Source: JABDMH01 sp965223215 (GTDB taxonomy: Bacteria; Bacteroidota; Bacteroidia; Chitinophagales; Saprospiraceae). From it: 64,000 nt of DNA. Positions within the stretch are counted from its first letter, which is position 1; each line of letters starts with the position of its first letter. Made by a program: the position numbers and the translations under genes. The stretch covers positions 4,588,001-4,652,000 of the forward strand of contig CBDCVZ010000010.1 in the NCBI GenBank assembly GCA_965223215.1, given 5' to 3'. Positions 42,331-50,974 of the stretch are shown piece by piece. The notes below the pieces were generated by a model. The model did no database searches and was not told the DNA's origin. It saw nothing but the letters and a program-made list of their open reading frames with translations.

Positions 42331-43014
42331 TCACTCTTCTTCCGTTGAAATGGTAGTATCCGAAGCAGATTCGGTCCCTGAAGTCTCTTTTGGTTGGTCC
42401 GAGTTGAAGAACTTTCGCTGAAATAACAGCAAGCTGACAATTCCTACACTGATAGAAGAATCAGCGATATTGAAAACTGGTTTAAAGAATTGAAAGCGAT
42501 CGCCTCCGATCAGCGGCAACCATTCTGGCCAATAGGTATCAATCATCGGAAAATAGAGCATATCTACTACTTTACCATAAAGTAGCGATTCATAGCCCCC
42601 TTCGGCAGGAAATATCTCAGCCAAACCACCATGAAAGGGTGACTCTGAGAAGATCAAACCGTAAAAAACACTATCTAAAATGTTGCCAATGGCCCCGGCA
42701 AGAATAAGTGCAAAGCAAATGAGTACTCCCATGTTTTGCCGCTCTTCGATCAATCTTTTAAGGTAATAGATCAGAAAAGCTACTGCTCCGATCCTAAAGA
42801 GACTGAGCGCAAGTTTGCCCAACTTGCCACCCAACGAAATACCGAAGGCCATTCCATTATTTTCGACAAAGTGGATAAAGGCCCAATTTGCCCCGAGTAT
42901 AGAAATTTGGTCTCCATACTCCATGTGCGTCTTGACCCAGATTTTCAGTGCCTGGTCCAGGACCAAAATGAAAATGACCAGCCAAAAGATTTTTTGCGTC
43001 TTAGAGATCTTCAA
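42331..43014 (-). CDS. lspA: Lipoprotein signal peptidase II
   Basis: 227 residues, longer than the about 165 of E. coli. Four membrane helices are visible. The conserved regions are VLDQALKIWV near the N-terminus, FVENNGMAFGI, GAIGNILDSVFYGLIF (first catalytic Asp near 112) and FNIADSSISVGIVSLLLF (second Asp near 182). The extra length comes from a periplasmic loop containing GGLAEIFPAEGG and from a polar tail, as in other Bacteroidota. It cleaves signal peptides ahead of the diacylglyceryl cysteine. It follows the DksA-like gene by 13 bases. Confidence 0.97.
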   Translation of the reverse strand: MKISKTQKIFWLVIFILVLDQALKIWVKTHMEYGDQISILGANWAFIHFVENNGMAFGISLGGKLGKLALSLFRIGAVAFLIYYLKRLIEERQNMGVLICFALILAGAIGNILDSVFYGLIFSESPFHGGLAEIFPAEGGYESLLYGKVVDMLYFPMIDTYWPEWLPLIGGDRFQFFKPVFNIADSSISVGIVSLLLFQRKFFNSDQPKETSGTESASDTTISTEEE

Positions 43015-43027
43015 AGATAGTAGCAGT

Positions 43028-43399
43028 TTAGCGACGTTGTTTGGCTTCGATACTCAGCGTGGCATGTGGTACTGCTTTTAGCCGCTCTTTAGAAATGAGT
43101 TTGCCGGTCACTCGACAGACACCATAAACTTTGTTTTTGATACGGATCTTTGCATTTTCCAAATGTTGGATCAGATTTTTCTGTCGCACCGCCAGATTAG
43201 TGAGTCGCTCAGATTCAACGGATCCTACACCATCGTCAAGGCCTCTGATTTTCGAGTCGGGATTTTCCGCTCTCTCTTCTAACTGGCTGGTGTAAAATGC
43301 CAACTGGGATCTGGCTTTTTCCAGTTTTGCGTCCAAGAGCGCATCGAATTCCTTCAGTTCCTTGTCCGTATAACGAGTTTTTTCTTTTGCCTTTGCCAT
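43028..43399 (-). CDS. TraR/DksA-type protein lacking zinc-finger cysteines
   Basis: 123 residues from ATG 43399; an upstream in-frame start overlapping pdxA would add 39 residues of poor quality. The N-terminal coiled coil (about 15-85; ELKEFDALLDAKLEKARSQ) and C-terminal motif YGVCRVTGKLISKERLKAVP are the TraR/DksA layout, but only one of four zinc cysteines remains, as in the usual Bacteroidota form next to lspA. DksA relatives bind RNA polymerase through the secondary channel. It sits between pdxA and lspA on one probable transcript. Confidence 0.9.
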   Translation of the reverse strand: MAKAKEKTRYTDKELKEFDALLDAKLEKARSQLAFYTSQLEERAENPDSKIRGLDDGVGSVESERLTNLAVRQKNLIQHLENAKIRIKNKVYGVCRVTGKLISKERLKAVPHATLSIEAKQRR

Positions 43400-43463
43400 A
43401 ACTAGCGGTTCAATTAAGAAATTATGGGCAGCAAAATTATCTATTTTTTCAGACAATCGCAGT

Positions 43464-44552
43464 TTATACATCTTCCGCCATATCTTCTGCAATGATCTCG
43501 TCTTCAGCACCTTCATGCAGATTTTTCTTGTGCAAGGGTGAATGGTGTGCTTGTTGGTAATTTTGGCGGTTTCTAAATAGGTCTAGTGCCAGGAACAATG
43601 CATTGCGGAAAGACCTTGGATCTGCCTGATTTTGTCCGGCAATAGCTGCCGCGGTACCATGATCTGGAGAGGTACGCACGATCGAGAGTCCAGCTGTGAA
43701 GTTAACGCCATTACCGAAGCTAAGTAACTTAAAGGGAATCAGGCCTTGATCGTGATACATAGCTAAGATACCGTCTACCTTCTTATAGTCACCTGATCCA
43801 AAAAAACCATCTGCCGAATAAGGTCCCCCTAGCAGGAGGCCCTTGCTTTTTAGGGCGTTAATCGCTGGCTTTATCACTTCTTCCTCCTCATGGCCGATCA
43901 CACCTTGATCGCCAGCATGTGGGTTTAATCCCAAGATCGCAATCAATGGCTTTTCCAAGCCAAAATCTTCGATAAGTGTGCGGTGTAGGGTCAATATCTT
44001 TTTCTGGATCAAGGCCTTAGTTAGTGTCTCTGCGATGTTTGAAACCGGAAGGTGGTTGGTGGCTACACCAATCCGTACCTCGTCAGCCACCATCAGCATT
44101 AGGCTTTCTCTATTGCCAAATTTTTCTGCCAAGTACTCGGTATGACCAGGGTGCTGAAAGCCCGCCAGAGACATGGCATGTTTATCGATGGGTGGAGTAA
44201 TCAAAACATCGATTAAACCACTCTCTAAATCCTGAACTGCTTTATCCAAGGCTACGTAAGCAAATTTGCCGCTGTTTTCATTGGGTTCTCCCAGAGAAAT
44301 GGTGATGTCATCGGTCCAACAATTAACGACATTGATCCGATCTTTCTTTACGTGCTCTGTCGAGCTGACACTTTGGTAGGAAAATTCGTGCGGTTTTACA
44401 ATATTCTTATGATAAGAAAGCACTTTTGCAGAACCGTAGATAATCGGAGTACAATGATCCAGAATTCGTACATCGGAGAGCGCCTTAATGACGACTTCAA
44501 GCCCAATGCCATTAATGTCTCCCGAACTAATACCTACCCTTACTTTTTGCAT
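43464..44552 (-). CDS. pdxA: 4-hydroxythreonine-4-phosphate dehydrogenase
   Basis: 362 residues. It begins VRVGISSGDINGIGLEVVIK, has VLITPPIDKHAMSLAGFQHP, GHTEYLAEKF, LNPHAGDQGVIG and the metal/substrate region LAMYHDQGLIPFKLL, then TSPDHGTAAAIAG. PdxA oxidises 4-phosphohydroxy-L-threonine in the DXP-dependent pyridoxal phosphate pathway. A short acidic tail extends past the family end. It diverges from rsmA with 66 bases between start codons; pdxA-rsmA adjacency is also seen in other bacteria. Confidence 0.97.
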   Translation of the reverse strand: MQKVRVGISSGDINGIGLEVVIKALSDVRILDHCTPIIYGSAKVLSYHKNIVKPHEFSYQSVSSTEHVKKDRINVVNCWTDDITISLGEPNENSGKFAYVALDKAVQDLESGLIDVLITPPIDKHAMSLAGFQHPGHTEYLAEKFGNRESLMLMVADEVRIGVATNHLPVSNIAETLTKALIQKKILTLHRTLIEDFGLEKPLIAILGLNPHAGDQGVIGHEEEEVIKPAINALKSKGLLLGGPYSADGFFGSGDYKKVDGILAMYHDQGLIPFKLLSFGNGVNFTAGLSIVRTSPDHGTAAAIAGQNQADPRSFRNALFLALDLFRNRQNYQQAHHSPLHKKNLHEGAEDEIIAEDMAEDV

Positions 44553-44618
44553 TTAGTCCACTCGTTTAATTGCAGTTGGCTAAGATAGAGAATCTATTAT
44601 TTTTATGACCTTCCGTGC

Positions 44619-45380
44619 ATGAAAGCAAAAAAGAGCCTAGGTCAACATTTCTTAAACCAATCAACCATCGCGCAGAAAATTGCCCAGGCTCTCCTACCAC
44701 TGGAGTGCGTCGATCAGATTTTAGAAGTGGGACCGGGTCAAGGCATGCTCACTCAGTTCCTGCTTGATCGAGAAGAGCAACTCTGCACCATCGAACTTGA
44801 TCGGGATATGATCCCTCGGTTAGAAGCCCGCTTTGACGGCCTGGTTGTTCATCAAGGTGATTTCCTCAAACTGGATTTGCCGTCGTTTTTGCCCGGCAAA
44901 TTTCATTTGATTGGGAATTTTCCCTACAACATTTCTAGTCAGATTCTTTTCAAGATGTTAGATAATAAGCCACAAATTCCGCAAATGGTAGGGATGTTCC
45001 AACGTGAAGTGGCTGAAAGAATCGTCTCAAAACACGGTAGCAAACGCTATGGCATCTTAAGTGTTCTCGTGCAGGCATTTTACGATGTCGAATACCTCTT
45101 TTCCCTAGGACCATCCGTTTTTTCACCCCCACCACGCGTGGATTCTGCGGTGGTGCGTCTGCGTCAAAAGGAAAATCCCTTGGTCTCCGAGACTTGTGAG
45201 AAACCCTTTCGCACTCTGGTCAAATTAGCTTTTGGACAAAGGCGAAAAATGCTGCGCAATTCGCTCAAATCAATCGCACCGGATCTGACTCATCACCCGG
45301 TAGGGCAGCTGCGTCCGGAGCAATTGTCTGTTTCAGATTTTGCGAAGCTTAATTCGAAACTAATATCTTCGGGCCAATAA
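44619..45380 (+). CDS. rsmA: 16S rRNA (A1518/A1519-N6) dimethyltransferase
   Basis: 253 residues. KSLGQHFLNQSTIAQKIA is the N-terminal signature, ILEVGPGQGMLTQFLL is SAM motif I, and IGNFPYNISSQILFK contains the catalytic NxPY motif (NFPY). The C-terminal helical domain includes FGQRRKMLRNSLK. It dimethylates two adjacent adenosines in the 3' helix 45 of 16S rRNA (ksgA in E. coli). yqeY begins 14 bases downstream. Confidence 0.98.
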   Translation: MKAKKSLGQHFLNQSTIAQKIAQALLPLECVDQILEVGPGQGMLTQFLLDREEQLCTIELDRDMIPRLEARFDGLVVHQGDFLKLDLPSFLPGKFHLIGNFPYNISSQILFKMLDNKPQIPQMVGMFQREVAERIVSKHGSKRYGILSVLVQAFYDVEYLFSLGPSVFSPPPRVDSAVVRLRQKENPLVSETCEKPFRTLVKLAFGQRRKMLRNSLKSIAPDLTHHPVGQLRPEQLSVSDFAKLNSKLISSGQ

Positions 45381-45394
45381 AAAGAGGAAAAATC

Positions 45395-45847
45395 ATGAGC
45401 TTAGAATCGAAAATTTCCCAGGATCTTAAAACTGCACTGAAAGCAAAGGATCAAGCTGCTTTGCGAGCCATTCGAGCCATCAAAGCCGCCATCCTCGTGC
45501 GTAAAACCGATGGTAGTGGGACCGAGATTAATGATAAAGAGGAGCTTAAGATTCTGCAGAAGCTGGTCAAGTCACGCACAGAATCACTGGAGATCTACGA
45601 AAAGCAAAATCGTGAGGATCTGGCCAAAATCGAGCGCGATGAGATAGCAGTGCTCAAAACTTACCTACCTGCCCAAGTGTCTGAAGAGGAACTTAGAGAC
45701 ATCATCGGACAAATCATCGCAGCTGAAAATGCCACGAGCATGAAGGATATGGGTAGAGTGATGGGCAAAGCAAATCAACAACTTGCCGGGAAGGCTGATG
45801 GAAAACAAATCGCTGCAATTGTCAAGGAACGGTTGAGTTCTAAATGA
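45395..45847 (+). CDS. yqeY: GatB/YqeY domain protein
   Basis: 150 residues, all helical. LESKISQDLKTALKAKDQ, ALRAIRAIKAAI, RTESLEIYEKQNREDLAK and YLPAQVSEEELRDII are typical of YqeY, as is MGRVMGKANQQLAGKADG near the end. The domain is related to the tRNA-binding tail of GatB, but the stand-alone protein has no proven role. It overlaps the convergent TrpF-like gene by 8 bases. Confidence 0.94.
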   Translation: MSLESKISQDLKTALKAKDQAALRAIRAIKAAILVRKTDGSGTEINDKEELKILQKLVKSRTESLEIYEKQNREDLAKIERDEIAVLKTYLPAQVSEEELRDIIGQIIAAENATSMKDMGRVMGKANQQLAGKADGKQIAAIVKERLSSK

Positions 45848-46391
45848 GGGCATCTACTAGTTGATCCAGGGCATCAAAAGACTTCCAACCCACTTTCTCC
45901 TCGCCTGATCCCTGCAGTACGACGCCCTTTGGTGCTAACTGACGTTGCTGTACGAGCTCCCAGTCCCTAAGTTCTTCCAGCTTAACATAGATATCATATT
46001 TATGGCTGGTCTTCGAAGGTGACTGCATTTCTTCAATGGTTAAGATCTGTCCCGTGATACTGCCCATCTCGTATCCCTTTGCATCGGACTCAAGAAACTT
46101 GGTACAATTGATGTTTGCCAGAGCAGATAGCTGTGCAGCTTTGCCAATTACTCCTACCAACTTTTCATGTTCTTGCAAAACCGATTCCAAATAATTTTCA
46201 GGGAGTTTCAGTGGCAAATCAAGCAGCCAATGAGGACCTTCAATCCAGGGTTCAAGCGCTGCAAACAACTGGTTAAATCGCTCGCAATCGTCATCAATTG
46301 CCAGAGCCATAAAATCGGGATGTAGTGCGGCAAAGTATCTGGCGTCAGTCAAATTACTTATATTTCTAACGAGTATTGGCAGCTTTGTCAT
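45840..46391 (-). CDS. TrpF-like beta/alpha-barrel protein, degenerate
   Basis: 183 residues. The N-terminal stretch LVRNISNLTDARYFAAL echoes the start of phosphoribosylanthranilate isomerase (xxCGITxxEDAxxA), but the catalytic cysteine is replaced (VRNI where TrpF has KICG). The catalytic aspartate region near the middle is not recognisable, and the length is below the about 200-220 of TrpF. The remainder (GVIGKAAQLSAL, PKGVVLQGSGEEKVGWKSF) fits a shortened barrel. It lies alone, 18 bases from the divergent ATL gene, not in a trp operon. It is likely a non-catalytic relative. Confidence 0.6.
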   Translation of the reverse strand: MTKLPILVRNISNLTDARYFAALHPDFMALAIDDDCERFNQLFAALEPWIEGPHWLLDLPLKLPENYLESVLQEHEKLVGVIGKAAQLSALANINCTKFLESDAKGYEMGSITGQILTIEEMQSPSKTSHKYDIYVKLEELRDWELVQQRQLAPKGVVLQGSGEEKVGWKSFDALDQLVDALI

Positions 46392-46409
46392 TCGTCAAAG
46401 TTAAGGACT

Positions 46410-46757
46410 ATGAGCAGTGAAAGACACTATTTGGAATGGGTATATATCGTGGCGCGCAAAATTCCTCCTGGTCGTGTCACTTCTTATGGTGCGATTGCTG
46501 ATTACCTGGCCCTGGGAAGCGCAAGAATGGTCGGATGGGCAATGCGGCAACTAAGCCCTGGTGATAATGTGCCGGCACATCGAGTCGTAAATCACAAAGG
46601 AGAACTAACGGGCAGAAACCACTTTGAGCCGCCATCCAAAATGGAAGAGCTTCTTAAAAAAGAAGGTATCAAAGTGATCAATCATCGAGTTCAGAATTTC
46701 AAGCAACTTCATTGGATACCAGCTCAAGAATTGGCGGATGATGACATCGACATGTAG
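46410..46757 (+). CDS. Alkyltransferase-like DNA-binding protein (ATL)
   Basis: 115 residues. It matches the C-terminal DNA-binding domain of O6-alkylguanine-DNA alkyltransferase: IPPGRVTSYGAIADYLALG, RMVGWAMRQL and NVPAHRVVNHKGELTGR. In the alkyltransferases the active site is PCHRV; here it is PAHRV, so the acceptor cysteine is alanine. That defines the ATL group, which binds O6-alkylguanine and passes the lesion to nucleotide excision repair. uvrB is in this window, though not adjacent. Confidence 0.93.
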   Translation: MSSERHYLEWVYIVARKIPPGRVTSYGAIADYLALGSARMVGWAMRQLSPGDNVPAHRVVNHKGELTGRNHFEPPSKMEELLKKEGIKVINHRVQNFKQLHWIPAQELADDDIDM

Positions 46758-46923
46758 TCGAATTGAGCCCAACTACCTAAAAGTAAGACTATTCACTTGT
46801 GGATTCCTTTGTATATGAACAAGTTGCGCAAAATTTTAACATTTCAGGTCTGGCCAGAGTGCAATAATTTGACGCCCGGTTTAGTTTTAAGGTCGAAGTT
46901 TAAATTAACCAATAACTCAGTTT

Positions 46924-47160
46924 ATGACGCAAAACTTTACACTTAATGAATTAGTTCGTTTGGTTTACAAAGAGGCTTCTCCCGAAGAGGAATTTGCCAT
47001 CCGTGAGGATGTAGATTCTGACTGGCAGGTTAGAGAGGCCTATGAGGAAATTAAATATGCCGCGCGAAAACTGCCAAAAGCAACATTTGCGCCTTCACCG
47101 AAGTGCATAAACAACATCCTTCATTACAGTAAGCTTACTGCCATGCAGGTTGAGTTTTAA
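46924..47160 (+). CDS. Small helical protein, unknown function
   Basis: 78 residues without signal or membrane segment. The sequence is mainly helical and acidic (FTLNELVRLVYKEASPEEEF, EAYEEIKYAARKL) with a basic, proline-containing end (KATFAPSPKCINNIL). Small proteins of this pattern are common in Bacteroidota, with no function known to me. Support for the gene is the clean start after an AT-rich region, the size, and a strong terminator 20 bases after the stop. A TAATTTG heptamer lies at 46865-46871, 53 bases upstream. Confidence 0.75.
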   Translation: MTQNFTLNELVRLVYKEASPEEEFAIREDVDSDWQVREAYEEIKYAARKLPKATFAPSPKCINNILHYSKLTAMQVEF

Positions 47161-47180
47161 TTTCATCCAAACGAATTAAG

Positions 47181-47217
47181 AAAAAACCTTTGAGCCCGTG
47201 GTTCAAAGGTTTTTTTT
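47181..47217. terminator. Bidirectional Rho-independent terminator
   Basis: An A6-CCTTTGA arm (47181-47193) pairs with TCAAAGG-T6 (47203-47215) around a 9-base loop (GCCCGTGGT). T runs on both strands let it serve the small gene on the left and the cytochrome gene on the right. Confidence 0.9.
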
Positions 47218-47254
47218 GTTTACGGATATGTCATAAAGACATTGCGAAAGTGTC

Positions 47255-47680
47255 TTATCTCCATTTTTGGATGGACATTAAAAAGGCCACCAGTTCACCT
47301 TTTCGACCTCGGATCTCGGTGTCATCGAGTCCTTCAGCTGCATATACCTCTCCCCAGACCGGCATATCTCGCGGTCCGTGTGCTTTGACCAATCTCCTGC
47401 CATCAATGATTCTAGCGATATCTACGACGGGAAATTCCTTGGCCTTAGGTCTTCGGATCATGATCTCTGTCAGATCAGGTGGCGTTGTTTCTAAATCGGT
47501 CACGGTGGGCGCGACGTCGCCTAGTCCATGACAGGAGATGCATTGTTTTTCAAAAATGGCCTTGCCGCGCAGAGCCTGAGCGTCTCTTGATCCCTCCGGT
47601 GGCGCCATATTACAACTATCCAAAAGAGCAATTCCCATGACTAGTATTGCTGCAATAGCCAAAATCTTTTTCCCATTCAT
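47255..47680 (-). CDS. Monoheme cytochrome c lipoprotein
   Basis: 141 residues from ATG 47680 (an upstream frame would add 25 residues without a signal). The leader MNGKKILAIAAILVMGIALL ends in the lipobox LLDSC. The heme site is CISCHGLGD near 49-55, and MPVWGE near 114 supplies the methionine ligand, as in small class I cytochromes. It probably carries electrons in the periplasm, anchored in a membrane. There is no oxidase gene beside it. The CISCH motif is single, unlike the double-motif cytochromes of the 8-16 kb operon. Confidence 0.9.
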   Translation of the reverse strand: MNGKKILAIAAILVMGIALLDSCNMAPPEGSRDAQALRGKAIFEKQCISCHGLGDVAPTVTDLETTPPDLTEIMIRRPKAKEFPVVDIARIIDGRRLVKAHGPRDMPVWGEVYAAEGLDDTEIRGRKGELVAFLMSIQKWR

Positions 47681-47796
47681 GATTTTTCGATTTGATGTCA
47701 ACAAAAGATAATAAGTTGAAGATCGATACGGAATGACCTGCATCACTTTAGACAATGAGTACCAACGTATTTACATAATGCTATAATTTGATCAGC

Positions 47797-47827
47797 TTAA
47801 TCAATATCTTACAGAATCATATATTTG
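47797..47827 (+). promoter_or_regulatory. Candidate recA promoter
   Basis: TATATTTG (47820-47827) matches TAnnTTTG exactly, with TTA at 47797-47799 as a weak -33 element 20 bases upstream. The start would be near 47834, 15 bases before ATG. No SOS-box-like palindrome of a recognised type was seen. Confidence 0.5.
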
Positions 47828-47848
47828 GAACCCTAATATCAAGACATC

Positions 47849-48904
47849 ATGAGTAAAGAAAATTCGGAAAAACTAAAGGCGCTTCAATTGACGGTTGATC
47901 GTCTGGAGAAAACATATGGCAAGGGTGCTATCATGCGATTGGGTGATCAACAAGTGGTGGATGCTGAGACCATTTCAACGGGCTCTTTGGGCCTTGACAT
48001 CGCCCTCGGAATCAATGGTTTTCCGCGAGGTCGGGTCATAGAAATATTTGGTCCCGAATCTTCCGGTAAAACGACACTCGCCATCCATGCCATTGCTGAG
48101 TGCCAAAAGAAGGGAGGGATAGCTGCGTTTATCGACGCGGAACATGCCTTTGATCGATTCTATGCAGAAAAATTAGGCGTGGATACAGAAAATCTCCTCA
48201 TTTCGCAGCCTGACAATGGTGAGCAAGCTTTAGAGATCGCTGAAAACCTGATTCGGTCTGGCGCCATTGATATTATCGTGATTGACTCGGTGGCAGCACT
48301 GGTACCGCGTGCTGAGATCGAGGGCGAAATGGGCGACTCCAAGATGGGTCTACAAGCTCGCTTAATGTCACAAGCCATGCGCAAGCTCACAGGAACCATC
48401 GGTCGCACTGGATGCTGTTGCATTTTCATCAACCAATTGAGAGAAAAAATTGGCGTCATGTTTGGCAACCCAGAAACAACAACGGGTGGCAATGCATTGA
48501 AATTTTATGCTTCCATGCGTTTGGACATCAGGCGTAGTGGTGCTGCCATCAAAGATCGCGAAGGCAACGTAGTAGGTAATACGACAAAAGTCAAAGTCGT
48601 CAAAAATAAACTGGCACCACCCTTCAGAATCGCCATGTTTGACATTATGTATGGAGAGGGCATTAGCAAGGCTGGTGAAATTGTAGATCTTGGCGTTGAT
48701 CTAGAAATACTCAAGAAAAGCGGTTCTTGGTTTAGTTATAACACAACCAAGATAGCACAGGGTCGAGAGGCTGCCAAACAATTCATGCGCGACAACCCTG
48801 AGGTGGCATTAGAGATAGAAACTGCCATCAAAGCCAAGATAACTGGTGTAGGCGAAGAAATCGTGGAGGAACAAGCTCCGGCTAAGGAAACTGCTAAATC
48901 GTAG
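47849..48904 (+). CDS. recA: Recombinase RecA
   Basis: 351 residues. Walker A is EIFGPESSGKTTLAIHAIAE, Walker B IDIIVIDSVAALVPR, the L1 loop lies after EIEGEMGDSKMGLQARLMSQ and the L2 loop in NPETTTGGNALKFYASMRLD. The C-terminal tail is alkaline-acidic and short (EEIVEEQAPAKETAKS). It performs strand exchange and activates the SOS response. It converges with gldD, with 26 bases between stops. Confidence 0.99.
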   Translation: MSKENSEKLKALQLTVDRLEKTYGKGAIMRLGDQQVVDAETISTGSLGLDIALGINGFPRGRVIEIFGPESSGKTTLAIHAIAECQKKGGIAAFIDAEHAFDRFYAEKLGVDTENLLISQPDNGEQALEIAENLIRSGAIDIIVIDSVAALVPRAEIEGEMGDSKMGLQARLMSQAMRKLTGTIGRTGCCCIFINQLREKIGVMFGNPETTTGGNALKFYASMRLDIRRSGAAIKDREGNVVGNTTKVKVVKNKLAPPFRIAMFDIMYGEGISKAGEIVDLGVDLEILKKSGSWFSYNTTKIAQGREAAKQFMRDNPEVALEIETAIKAKITGVGEEIVEEQAPAKETAKS

Positions 48905-48930
48905 TCGTCTAGCCAAATTGAAATTCTATC

Positions 48931-49560
48931 TTATAGACGCTGCTTCCACTTAAATGTATTGACTAAGTGGGTGATGTCTTGCTTAACGAATTCGTACAGT
49001 GGTGCCAGAGAATCAGGCCGGATTTGTGTATTGAAGTACAGAGATCCCCTCAAAAAGTGTTGCACGCTATCGGTTAGATAAAATTGGAATGGCGTAGCTA
49101 CTGGACCTTCTAGATTGAAAATAAACCCACTTACGTGGTTCGGTTTTTCAATTCTTAGTTCGTCGATATAGGTAGCCTTCTTATTGTGTTCCATCGCAAA
49201 CTTAAAGGCATCATTATGGAGTTTTTCCAAGGGAGCTTCATCTGAAATCGGGTAATAAGTGCAGTGAATTCGGCAATCAAAGTCGGGATAAAACAGATTA
49301 AACCAACAAGGATCTTCACTGACTTCATTGAAAAACTTTCTGTCTTGTTCTACTTTGACATAGTCGGGCATTTCAAAAGTAAACTGACAATAGTTTTCAT
49401 CAAAGATATGAAAGGACCGTTGGGGAAAATCAATTCTTGGGAAGGCTCTAGGTTTGGGGAAATGCGCCTGCTGTCCGCAAGACATGAAAACCAATAAGAT
49501 GAGACTATATCTTAATCGAAGTCGGGAGTGAAATCTGGATTTTTTCAATTCTCTTTGCAT
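48931..49560 (-). CDS. gldD: Gliding motility lipoprotein GldD
   Basis: 209 residues. A basic leader and the lipobox LLVFMSC are followed by PKPRAFPRIDFPQRSF, the GldD signature (PKPRGYFRI-LP), then YCQFTFEMPDYVKV and CWFNLFYPDFDCRIHCTYYP. GldD is needed for gliding and, in organisms with type IX secretion, for assembly of the machinery. The start lies 56 bases inside gldE in another frame, as in several Bacteroidota where the genes overlap. No other gld genes are in the window. Confidence 0.94.
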   Translation of the reverse strand: MQRELKKSRFHSRLRLRYSLILLVFMSCGQQAHFPKPRAFPRIDFPQRSFHIFDENYCQFTFEMPDYVKVEQDRKFFNEVSEDPCWFNLFYPDFDCRIHCTYYPISDEAPLEKLHNDAFKFAMEHNKKATYIDELRIEKPNHVSGFIFNLEGPVATPFQFYLTDSVQHFLRGSLYFNTQIRPDSLAPLYEFVKQDITHLVNTFKWKQRL

Positions 49561-50938
49561 TTACAGCTAGTATTTTAAACCGGTAGTCCTTGTATCTTAT
49601 TTCCGAATTTTTTTTGGGCATTTTGCCTAGAAGCTCTAATAGCAGACCGGCCAAACTATCGGCATCTCCCTTATCCTTGTCAAAGGTGTCTGTGTCAATA
49701 CCCACCAACCGACACATATCATTCAACAGAGTTTTGCCTTCAAAAATGTAATTATATTGGTCTAACCTTTCGTATTCGACTTCTATCTGGTCATCAAACT
49801 CATCGCGAATATCGCCGATTACTTCCTCCATCACGTCTTCCAAAGTCACAAGCCCACCGCTACCTCCGAATTCATCGACTACAATAGCCATGTGGTTTCT
49901 TTCTTGTTGAAATTCGGTCAGGAGTTCATTTATCTTCTTGGCTTCTGGTACATATTTAACTTCTGTTCTCACTAGTTTTTGCCAATCGAAAGGCTTGTTA
50001 CGGTTATCTAGATGGATCAGCAAATCTTTGACATATAAAATGCCCTTTACATTGTCAAAGTCATCTTCATAAACTGGAATCCTAGAAAATCCAGAATCCA
50101 TGACCGTTTGCATTACTTGATCAAAAGTACTCGTAATGTCAATGGCGACAACATCGACGCGCGACCGCATGATTTGTTTTACGGTCACCTCGCCAAATTT
50201 GACAATGCTTTTGAGCAAATCGATCTCTTTTTCGGAGTTTTGCTCATGACTCACCGTGAGCTCTATCGCCTTGTCCAATTCATCCCTCTTGGTCTTATTT
50301 CTAAAAGAATCGCTCTCAATTCTTTTTTCAAACCAATTTGACCAACGAACTAAAATCTGAGAGACTGGGCTGAAGATGGCCTTCAAAACCATCAAAGGAC
50401 GTGCCATGATTCGGGCCATTTTCAGGTTATTGATGTTCGCGTAAATTTTCGGTGCAACTTCGCCAAATAAGACGAGCAGAAAGGTTGCTACGATAACTGT
50501 GAGAAAGAACTCAATCCCTTGGGATGTACCCTCAATGGTGATCGATCCAAAGCCTGAAATGGCTATGAGTTGCGCAGCCCATTTCTCGAGCACGGAATTC
50601 GACAAAATACTTCCAATTAGAAACTCCGATAAAATGACAATACCGATATTGACCAAATTGTTTGCAATCAAGATGGTTGCCAAGAGGATTCTTGGTTGTT
50701 CACGGAGTTGGAGTATGCGTCGAGCATTGGGGCTTTCATCTTCACTGAGGCTTTGGACCTCGGAGGGGTTTAGTGAAAAATAGGCTACTTCCGATCCTGA
50801 TATGAGTGCTGAACAGAGCAATAAGAATAACAACACCAAGATGCCAAAGACCAAACCCGGTATGGACGCGACAAGAAGTACAAAAGGAACGAAAAATAAA
50901 ACTAAACCCCGACTGGGAGGTTCTTCGCTGCTTTCCAA
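49505..50938 (-). CDS. gldE: Gliding motility protein GldE (CNNM/CBS/CorC family)
   Basis: 477 residues. The N-terminal half has four hydrophobic helices of the DUF21/CNNM transmembrane domain, including LFLLLCSALISGSEVAYFSL. Two CBS domains follow (about 245-370; VKQIMRSRVDVVAIDIT, GILYVKDLLI), then DEFGGSGGLVTLEDVMEEVI and the CorC_HlyC C-terminal domain (GDADSLAGLLLELLG). The family exports magnesium or cobalt or regulates transport; the gldD partner gives it its gliding name. ssb lies 36 bases upstream. Confidence 0.95.
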   Translation of the reverse strand: MESSEEPPSRGLVLFFVPFVLLVASIPGLVFGILVLLFLLLCSALISGSEVAYFSLNPSEVQSLSEDESPNARRILQLREQPRILLATILIANNLVNIGIVILSEFLIGSILSNSVLEKWAAQLIAISGFGSITIEGTSQGIEFFLTVIVATFLLVLFGEVAPKIYANINNLKMARIMARPLMVLKAIFSPVSQILVRWSNWFEKRIESDSFRNKTKRDELDKAIELTVSHEQNSEKEIDLLKSIVKFGEVTVKQIMRSRVDVVAIDITSTFDQVMQTVMDSGFSRIPVYEDDFDNVKGILYVKDLLIHLDNRNKPFDWQKLVRTEVKYVPEAKKINELLTEFQQERNHMAIVVDEFGGSGGLVTLEDVMEEVIGDIRDEFDDQIEVEYERLDQYNYIFEGKTLLNDMCRLVGIDTDTFDKDKGDADSLAGLLLELLGKMPKKNSEIRYKDYRFKILAVNAKRIEKIQISLPTSIKI

Positions 50939-50974
50939 AACGTGTATTTTGTGAACAATTGGATCGATCTATGG

